The position numbers and the translations under genes were made by a program. From assembly GCA_963971305.1 (NCBI GenBank), contig OZ020305.1, positions 10,449,001-10,513,000 of the forward strand: a stretch of 64,000 bases of DNA, written 5' to 3'. Shown here one piece after another: positions 56,068 to 64,000 of this stretch. The stretch is from Arcuatula senhousia (lineage: Eukaryota > Mollusca > Bivalvia > Mytilida > Mytilidae). The first letter of the stretch is position 1. Each line of letters opens with the position of its first letter. The notes under the pieces were generated by a model. The model ran no database searches. It saw only the letters and a program-made list of their open reading frames with translations, and was not told the origin of the DNA.

Positions 56068-56740
56068 TTTGTTTTAATTCCTTACTAAACGTTTTAAAAT
56101 CTCATAAACATTTAATAAATGTTATAGGCATTTTCTTAGTTTAGGCATTTTGTTAGATATGTTTATTTGATAATTAAATCTCCCTTTCAGGCAGTACAAT
56201 TAATGTTAATTTCATACAATGATGATGGGTGATTGTACAATAAATTACAAATACCAAAACGCGGGTATACACGGTTAATTTTGATATGCTATATATCGAT
56301 ATTTCAAGGAGTGATAGATGCCTGATTTTTGCATGCTATAAAATGATTAAATGAGATGGGCATTATACATGTATAATATGCCTGGAAAGTCATTTTACAC
56401 AGTTTTTTTACACAAATTACAGATATTGCCTGAAATGCATTGGCCTCAGACGTTCTTGGCCATGAACTAATGTAAGACATATGTATTGACCAAGGATTAG
56501 TTTTGTATGCTTGATTTATGTAAAATATATAGAATTTTGATAATTCTCTGCCCAAGAAATTGTCTCTATGTTTTAGGGGAGATTTATCGTCGACATTCCA
56601 ACCCTTTGGCAGCAATACAAAACGACAGATGTTTACATAATAAAAAATTCTAGATCTACACTTTGATGACGTATGTAATCCCCAAAATATATGGCCATTA
56701 TAAACAATCTTTAAGTATTTCTTACTTTCAAATATATTAA
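56068..56740. other. Upstream DNA with an unrecognised 160-codon open frame (minus, 56304-56786)
   Basis: The frame is long for such AT-rich DNA but shows no domain, signal peptide or repeat I know, has no gene B-like splice context, and overlaps PLE sequence at its start. Probably a chance frame. Confidence 0.35.
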
Positions 56741-56744
56741 TGAT

Positions 56745-57010
56745 GTCCACCGAATGTACTTGTTTCGCGTCTTTTTGGGTTTGCATCTATTGGTTTATTA
56801 TTTTCCTAATCTGGAAAGTAACAGACCCACCTCATCAGCATATGGGTTGCATATTTCACAATGTATTCGATATGCTAGGGCTTGTACTAATTTTTCATTT
56901 TTTTTTACCCGACATTGTCGTCTCCGCGATCGCCTTTAAGACCATGGTTACTAGAAAATACGACTCACGCGTTCTCTTAAAAAGTTTTTTTTTCGATATC
57001 AGCCACTGGT
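56745..57010 (+). mobile_element. PLE RT fragment of a different subfamily
   Basis: The frame at 56754-56939 reads FPNLESNRPTSSAYGLHISQ then CIRYARACTNFS, the SxAYGxYISQLIRYxRAC block of PLE RTs, equal to 27595-27660 of the main copy but clearly diverged. Confidence 0.7.
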
Positions 57011-57134
57011 AGGTAAATTCAAAATTATTTCATTTGAAATGATTTGTGATTATTTCAATTAGTTTGTGACAGTGTGTTGTATTGAGATGATGACCTGTTT
57101 ATCCCTATTATGTCTCAAAACCGTGCTGTGCTTT

Positions 57135-57300
57135 GTGTTACAGTACCCTAAGATCGAAATTGGAGAAGGAGGCTTGGCGCCATAACATTCCTGCAATTAA
57201 TCAAACCATTGCGGTCTTTGTATTTGCCTTGTTTTGTCTTTCATTCTTTGATATAAGAGATTGATCATCCCAGTTCGGTAGTTTTGTTGTTACCTTAATA
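57135..57300 (-). repeat. Dispersed repeat shared with 25115-25320
   Basis: The complement reads AAACTACCGAACTGGGATGA, TCAATCTC and GGCGCCAAGCCTCCTTCTCC in the same order as the copy before the PLE. Confidence 0.65.
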
Positions 57301-57989
57301 TCACTGGTCATGTACCCAGGGTTGATACTCGTCATTCGGTTCTCGTCAGTTGATGTATCAACTTCTATTCTTTTTAAAGCCCCTGAATAAGGACGTGAGA
57401 TTATTCTCATTTTAACCTTATATTGTGATTTGCTTTACCTTTTAAATTACGTAGTTTTACCTTCGAAACAATTCTTTTATTTACCAGGAAATTAGACTCC
57501 GCAACGAAAGTGATAGCTGTAAGGGTTCACCATTTCCCGAAGAAGAAAAAAATGGTTAAATGGTCATTTCTGTCGTTAGATAGTCCGTCCAGCCTTTTTA
57601 AAGCTAGATATTCCGGATCCGACATTACATAAGCAAAGCTAATGTCATGAACTTCATAAGATATGTTACACAAAGCAAGTGATCGGCCGTGTTGGTATTC
57701 GAACAACTTCAACATGATTTTTGTCTCAGGAAAAAAGGGATAGCTACATTTCCACGTGTTTATTCAGTTAACAGAAAGTAAACGTCACGTACTCCTAGAA
57801 AGGAGAAGCACCGGAAAAAGTATGTGGTGAGGCTGTGAACTGTCAGAAACCGATCCAGTCAGTTGAAAAGGGTTTACTAACAGATAGACGAATAGACATT
57901 TTCGGACTCTATTTAAAAGGGTTCACGGATGGACAGAGTGATAGACCGAGCAAGGTATCGAAGAATTGTTCTTATCTTACACATCGATT

Positions 57990-58175
57990 TCTTTGGCAGA
58001 GCGTCTAAAAAAAATGTTTACACAAGGTAACGTTGCTCCTCGGTTGTCGTGTTCACTGAGTTAATCTATGAAAGACATTATGCACTCGTAGACAAATATC
58101 TCTTAGATATCTGCAGATGTTGGTTCGTCATAGAGCTTTGTTCACTCTCGTTACGACGTGAGTACAGTCAGACAG
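57990..58175 (+). mobile_element. PLE C-terminal fragment, decayed
   Basis: GAAAGACATTATGCACTCGT and AGACAAATATCTC, then GCAGATGTTGGTTCGTCATA match the FYGRHHALVDKY...DVGLS end of the family. Confidence 0.65.
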
Positions 58176-58179
58176 GTGG

Positions 58180-59290
58180 TGACAAAATATTATCTCCCTT
58201 GTAAATATTTTGTATGTCTAAACTGATCCGAAAAACACATCATTTTGAATGACGCGGTGAGCTGAAATCACCAACTTAATCTTTTGATTAATAAAAAGTA
58301 GGTCATGGTTATTTTCAAGTTCGAGTACAAGTGAATGGACAAACTATTGTTCTTTTTTCTTTGTTAGGATGTTTTACGCATAGAATAATAATTTGTGACA
58401 AAAAAGGAATTTATTATCTCTAAGGAATAACCGGAACTCTATAAAGGTGATAAACATGTTGAATTTAAAAAATAATGGTAAGTGCGACGGGTTACATACT
58501 TTGGCAGATGACGACCAATCTTATGCTTTTTTTGTTGACAAAATTTTAAGGAAATCGGAGAAAAATGTTTTTTTTGTCACAAGCAAGTCTAAAACGTTGC
58601 TAGGCAAATGAAGGGAGACGATTACAGTTTTACAAATCAAACAAACCTCACTTAAGTACCTCCCCCTTCTAAAACGTCATTTTACATTTGCTTATTATCA
58701 TTTTATTATAAAAACATGCATTATATTAATAAAAAGTAAAATTTAAACAGTTTCACCAGTTAAGGCCTTATATATTGCAGAATTAAAGAAAAAATATTTT
58801 AGGAAGTCGAGTAGACCATTGCTATTTTTAGCTGGGTATGAGATACCCTCAATGTTTATTTATTTTATGAATGAAATTTCTATATTTAGAAAGGGGGATT
58901 CACAAATAACGTATGAAATTAGCACAACTTTGACAATCATTTTTATCAATACCGCTATAGCGACGGGTTCAGGAATTTTTTATCAGAAAGAATGGAGTCT
59001 TATCTGTTGTATATATTTTTTTTCAGATTTTTAGGAGCATGATGTTTTATTTGTCACAAAGGAAATCAGACCCCATAATATCACTCAACATGAGAAATGT
59101 GCTCTTTTCACGCTGCAAATTTAATAAACCGAGGCAAATTCGGTGTTGTTTACTTTCATTTTACATATTTTATATCACAATTTATTTTAAAAGTTGCTCT
59201 AATAAACTTTTTAATCCCCATAGTTACTACGTAAACATGCCGAGTCAAATTCTATCTTATTTACTGAAGAGCGCATATTCTTTTGTCTCG
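58180..59290. other. Intergenic, no gene recognised
   Basis: AT-rich. Two short open frames (58819-59034 and 59039-59296, plus) have no recognisable features. Confidence 0.5.
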
Positions 59291-59462
59291 TTCTGACCAC
59301 CTTTCTGACTGAGTACACGTTGTTGATTGCTATTCAGTTGTTTTCGTATTTTTGTGTTTTTGTGTTGTCTGGTTCTTGGTGTTCTCGCTTGTGTTTACTG
59401 GTTTTGTCTTGGCCCATTTAGGCATTTAATATTTGAATGCCCTATTGATACCTTTGCTTTTA
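59290..59462 (+). mobile_element. PLE tail fragment (subfamily a)
   Basis: TTGTGTTTTTGTGTTGTC, TCGCTTGTGTTTACTGGTTT and GAATGCCCTATTGATACC align with 24820-24955. Confidence 0.65.
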
Positions 59463-60027
59463 TATGAATATTTTACATTTCTTGTCTTTTTATAATCTTT
59501 AATTTAGTTAGGACCTTTTTCAAAAAGGTAAACATTTACCACAGTGGGAATGTTCCGGGGTGGAAATCACATTTCCTTCGAAAATTGTATTTTTAACGTG
59601 TAGACTTTAAGCAAAACTTGGCTGGACCCCCCTTTTTCGCCTTCAGTTGGCAGAATGTTGGACCCCCTTTTGAAATTCCTTTATTCACTCATGGGACGTT
59701 TCCTCATAAAAAGACGATATTTTACAACAAATAACCTCGTTTAAGTCATAACTTATTCTTTCTTTTTATTTCCAGTTATACTTTACTCGTGTACTTTCAC
59801 TAAGCCTATGATTTAATTCAAGTTCATGTTTATACTTTCAAGGAACTCGATTAGAAAATTTAGTTAAAATCTTGTATCATTTACTCGGGTATATAGTGAT
59901 GATTAGTTCTGTTCATCCATGAATCTTTTTATCTCCTCCACGATCGAAATGATTGCAATTTTTATTCAAATTCAGACAGTCGTTCAAGTTTGCCCCTTTT
60001 ATATTCAAAGTTTGTCTGATTGATTAA

Positions 60028-60258
60028 TAGCCGGGATAATCGCTTTAGCGATTAGCCACGGCTAGAGCTACGAAAGCCTTTCAGTAACTGACCAATCAAA
60101 AGCTGGCAGATGGCCGTGTTGCCTTATCACATATCGATTAAAATATCAATACACTCTCGTAATAAAGTTCCTTTTGCAACATCCAAAAGTACTACTCTTA
60201 TTCTATACTAAACATAAACAATCTTTGAAATTTGTAGATTATCCCGGCAACCAGTACT
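60028..60258. mobile_element. Small inverted-repeat element with GCCGGGATAATC ends
   Basis: TAGCCGGGATAATC near 60029 and GATTATCCCGGCAA near 60238 are complementary. A small palindrome ATCGCTTTAGCGAT follows the left end. Confidence 0.55.
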
Positions 60259-60952
60259 TGCATACTTTGATTTTCTTTTCTTAGTTCAGAGGTTGAAGGT
60301 GGTTGAGTGTAGTGCGAACACGGCAAATATTTTTTTCTGATTTTCGCACTCGAATTTTATTGATTTTTGAAATCAATCTTGCCTATGGCCGATTTACTTA
60401 TAACTATTTCACCTTTTAATAAATCGGCGCTTTAATATCATAAAACGTTAAGTATTTTTTGTTTACCATTTACTGTCGGTTTCGCTTTACAAATCTATAA
60501 ACACGTAAGTTCCAGTTGGTGTGATGATACAGTTATTATCTTAATGAAATGATTTACTTTCCAATATATTTTTTCAGCTTTTACATATATTTTCTACAAC
60601 GCGATCGAGTTGTTTAAGGAATTTCTCACATCGAGAGAAATAAATTTTATTATTGTAATGGCGAGGCTTGCTTATAAAAAATACAAATGACTTCATTCGG
60701 GTCTTCTCTCTTTAGTTTGATGTTATCGTTTAGGATGCTCTATAGGATAAAACTATCTTATGTTGTTTTATATCCTTTTGCACCGTCTGTAAATGTCTAT
60801 TAAAGTAAAACACTAATATAACATTTCGCTTAAACCACCAGAAACTTGCAATAAGTGTAAAACGTTGTAGAGTCTCTGTTTCTTTGTTTTGTTGTTTTTG
60901 TTTTTGGCTCCTTCGTGTTTTTAGATTTTAATATGTAATGTGATCTTTAATA

Positions 60953-61140
60953 CTGTGGATTCATTTATTTTCGTGGGTACCGATTTTCGTGGTTTGATTT
61001 AAAAGATTAGTTCGAGTCTTCAATTCGTGGTTCTAAAAACATAAGCACTAATCAAAGTTAAATTTCATTTTCGTTGGGGATCAAGGCCATCCAAGAAAAC
61101 CACGAAAATTGATACCCCATGAATTATAATGAAACCACAG
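60953..61140. mobile_element. TA-flanked hairpin MITE, CTGTGG family, copy 3 (best preserved)
   Basis: TA on both sides (60951-60952, 61141-61142). CTGTGGATTCATTTATTTTC / GAAACCACAG ends and GGGTACCGATTTTCGTGG / CCACGAAAATTGATACCCC arms. 188 bp, no coding. Confidence 0.85.
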
Positions 61141-61309
61141 TAATCCATTACCCTTCGTTTTAACATTTTATGCAGCTTATATCTCGTGCTGCAGATATAG
61201 ATTTTAAGTCTGTATGTCTGCTGATTTTATGCATTTCTCTAGCTATAGCTGTCCTTTATACATTACCACTTATCTGTTGTGGAATTTATTGTCATTTTAA
61301 TTTTGAGAA

Positions 61310-61480
61310 CCCGTGAAGGTTAGCACTGCTGATGGAGTTTTGATTCCCCGAGGTACATGTAAGCCCACTCCGGCACCAACACATTTGTGTTGGAGAACAC
61401 ATTAAAGCTTTAAATTATCCGTTTAAATTTCAAAATTGTCTAAACCCTCAGGTTCTTCCTACCTAGACATAGGTTTGTAT
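61310..61480 (+). repeat. GACGAAACGCG repeat, 5' part only
   Basis: CCGTGAAGGTTAGCACTGCT, GGCACCAACACATTTGTG and CAAAATTGTCTAAACCCTC match the first half of the unit at 15840-15990. The second half is absent. Confidence 0.8.
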
Positions 61481-61649
61481 GAACATCATATTTTTTCTTG
61501 AAATTCGGGAATATTTTTTTTTAGGTCTATTAAAATATTCTATGTTTTTTCAGTAAAAATTGGAGTTAATATTTTGTTTTTGGAAAAAAATCCTAGGCCC
61601 CAACCATTAAAAATGGTTCGTGCCTTGTTGACATTTAGAATAGAATTTC

Positions 61650-61730
61650 GCTTAAATAGATGATGTTTCTTTGTCTATGTCTTTACGGTTTTATGATGTT
61701 TAGTACCCCTTTGGTACATCTTTGCTTCTT
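61650..61730 (+). mobile_element. PLE subfamily b tail end
   Basis: TTTGTCTATGTCTTTACGGT, ACCCCTTTGGTACATCTTTG as at 28030-28085. Confidence 0.6.
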
Positions 61731-61739
61731 TGGTTGTCC

Positions 61740-62095
61740 CAGTTTTGCTGTGAGATGCGATCGTTAGCGCTGTGTTAAAGGCAGTCCTGTGACTTTTGGA
61801 TAAAGAGCAACAATGAAAGCAATGTTCCTTTGGTACGCTTCATGCACGTAAAATACCCCTTTGTGGACCGCCAAGTAGTGCACCACATAGGCTAAATTTT
61901 CTGCCCCTACCCACCTCTCCCCTTCTCCTGGGGTTCTTCAAAATTTAGTTCCTTTGTGTCCCACGGGGTACCCCACCCACATATTTCATTTATCATCATC
62001 TTTCATGTTCATTTTATCATCTTTTTCATGTTCATCGCCTGTAAATAACCTATATAGCGTTGCACGGCCGTAAAACACCAACTCACTCACTCACC
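61740..62095 (+). repeat. SINE-like dispersed sequence ending CGTAAAACACCAACTCACTC
   Basis: TGCACGTAAAATACCCCTTT, CCCACGGGGTACCCCACC and a 3' end GGCCGTAAAACACCAACTCA with a short CTCA microsatellite, like the tails of some invertebrate SINEs. No A or B box identified with confidence. Confidence 0.45.
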
Positions 62096-62427
62096 CTTTG
62101 CTTTGTTTCAATTGAAGCTAAACAGTTTTGTTGCTATGAAAGCTGTCGTTTCCATGAAAACTAATTAATGATCTTTTCTAAATAAGTATTAGATATTCAT
62201 TACATACTGAAAGAAACATTTTTACAATTTTTTATCATTTGGGGAAAAAATTATTTCCAGTAATTTTTTATGCTTACAGAGAATGACTCTTATAATGTGT
62301 AATTTTGAGTCATGCATACAAATCCCATATTCCTTCCCTCGTTGATAAACGTTTGCGTTTCAACTGGACCACGAAGAGAAAGGCTTTTTGTTCAAATCTT
62401 TAAGCGAATAAATAAGTTAAAAAGTAG

Positions 62428-63063
62428 AGGCTCCCAGGAGCCTGAATCGCTCACCTTGTATTCGATGATACTTATATGCTGGATATTTTAACGAAGGACT
62501 GCTACTCTGTGTAATTATCAATTTTAATGTTCTAAGGGAAACAACTCCTATCAAGAAAGGTCTTACAACTTTGACCCCATTACATAATTTTTAGATCTTT
62601 ATGTGCTTAACCATATGCAATTTTCTTGTATTGTTTTCAAGATACAAGTCTTAAAAGAGCAAAATTTGAAAAAAAACAAGACAAAGGGCAAAAACTCCTA
62701 CAACCATTGTAAGATCTTCTTCAAAACTTCAGGGCAGATAGATCTATATGTGCTGATCATTATTATCCAAATAGAATTTTAATATCTGTTACCATTTTTG
62801 AGTAATTTGCAAAAAACTGCAACTTACCCTTATGTTCTATTTTTAGCCATTGCGGCCATGTTTTTGTCGAATCAAAATTTCGAACAATAGTTTTGTAGAG
62901 GATATACTACAGAACAACCCTACTAAGTTTCATTACATTTGGCCAAGCGGTTTCAGAGAAGAAGATTTTTGAAAAGTTGAACGACGGACGACAGACGACA
63001 GACGACGGACGACGGACGCCAAGTGATGGCAAAAGCTCACATTGCCTTCGGCAAGGTGAGCTA
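62428..63063 (+). mobile_element. Complete single-unit GGCTCCCAGGAGCC element with terminal hairpin
   Basis: Starts AGAGGCTCCCAGGAGCCTGA and ATCGCTCACC, contains one GTTCTATTTTTAGCC and GGCCATGTTTTT body, a GACGACGGACGACGGACGCC microsatellite, AAGTGATGGCAAAAGCTCAC, and ends with a hairpin at 63035-63061. About 636 bp, non-coding. Confidence 0.8.
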
Positions 63064-64000
63064 ACAACAACTAAATACATTGCAAAATACTTAATGGGCA
63101 AAATTATTATGTTCAAATGAAGCGCCCATATGCATTTTCTGCTAGTTTACATATACCATGGAAGTTATATAGACAGGAAATTCATCCACCATTTATCACA
63201 TATTAGGAACCAGCAGAGCATCGCCTCGATAAGATTGCTTTGGTGGCTATCTGCGTTTGCGCCACAACAATTCATCATCTGGATTCTCTAATTGGACGCG
63301 TGATTTTTATGAAATTGAAAGAAATAGCTAACCTTTTGAAAGCACGTTTAATTAATTTCAATAGGTGCACGTGGGGCATATTTATCGTAAACTTGCGCTC
63401 CCAAATACGAATCGAATGGTGCAATAAACTTCAAAATAGGACAAGAATGATGGACATTACAACTGTTTAAAATATTACGTAATGGTTAGTGATTGTTTTG
63501 ATAAGTGTTTGGCTGATTGTTGTAATCAGATAATCACCTTACAAAATTTATTTGCTGATTTCAATGGGATAACTTCATAGTAAGATCCCCTGCACTGACA
63601 TGAACTTTGGTTAATGAAATCGCACGGAATAATTTAGACCAAGCAAAAGATGGTGACCTTTTTCGCAATAAACACACTTTTACGAGGAGAGATAAGGACT
63701 ATAAAATCATATTTCACCTTAAAATGTGTCAGTTTGAATATTGGTGTTACTGGTTTCATTGAAGAAATTAACTTTAGTATCAAGTTCTATAGAATAGTTT
63801 TAAGTGAATAAGAAATGGTTTCGGTGGGGGTCGAGAAGCTTTGAATTATTTTGACCTTGGCTCAGTAAACAAAACTTCGTTTCTTTTATCAAAACCATAT
63901 TAAACACTATGATAGAAAAATAAATATTTTTTATTTCTAATATGAAATAGCCACACGATAATATCCGACATTCCACGCCATTCATAGAATAGGTCACTAA
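63064..64000. other. Right window edge, no gene recognised
   Basis: AT-rich. Only short open frames without known motifs. Confidence 0.5.

Overview
The window looks like AT-rich, intron-rich and repeat-dense nuclear DNA from a marine bivalve, most likely a mussel (Mytilidae). The bivalve guess rests on three things. It has many copies of a dispersed repeat that I associate with bivalve genomes (core GACGAAACGCGCGTCAGGCG). It has Penelope-like element (PLE) debris of a type I associate with molluscs. It has short, evenly sized exons of a sodium/glucose cotransporter family gene set in kilobase introns. No prokaryotic features, rRNA genes, free-standing tRNA genes or CRISPR arrays were seen.

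The conserved protein-coding content is two tandem, same-orientation (minus strand) paralogs of the SLC5/SGLT sodium-solute symporter family. Gene B (28357-54866) is complete. Fifteen exons can be joined with matching splice phases into a 652-codon frame including the stop, close to the usual SGLT length of about 660 residues. Gene A (20361 down to 537) supplies exons 1-12 (459 codons), and its last three exons lie left of base 1. Exons 2-12 have identical lengths in A and B, so the pair arose by tandem duplication. The paralogs differ most in exon 3, which carries the region facing the sugar site, and in exon 6.

The least expected structure is at the 5' ends. The 75-bp first coding exon ([12 protein letters not shown]...) with upstream DNA is present several times. 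There are intact copies at 17.2, 20.3 and 54.8 kb and decayed copies at 15.1 and 56.0 kb. Promoter-like flank homology also remains at 19.07-19.24 kb, where a PLE fragment sits in place of the expected exon. Exon 6 of gene A is followed upstream by a 171-bp tandem array holding two further exon-6 copies with intact acceptors and a possible alternative donor.

Layout: 0-14 kb, gene A exons 12 to 2, with a broken LINE (3.3-4.46 kb), two satellite-like arrays (4.66-7.2 kb) and an ATC microsatellite (8.87 kb). 15-21 kb, repeated first exons and promoters of gene A plus a tandem 357-bp repeat. 21-28 kb, the A/B intergenic region with a nearly full but broken PLE reverse transcriptase (25.5-28.1 kb) that is itself interrupted by a poly(A)-tailed retroposon. 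28.36-54.87 kb, gene B, with introns loaded by hairpin elements, terminal-inverted-repeat elements, a tRNA-derived SINE and a 2.5-kb foldback element in intron 1. 55-64 kb, upstream DNA with a dead first exon, PLE fragments and small inverted-repeat elements, and no gene I can recognise.

Function: both genes should encode 14-helix plasma-membrane transporters that use the sodium gradient to import a sugar or related small solute. Substrate is not assigned, because some positions contacting sugar in vertebrate SGLT1 are conserved and others are not.
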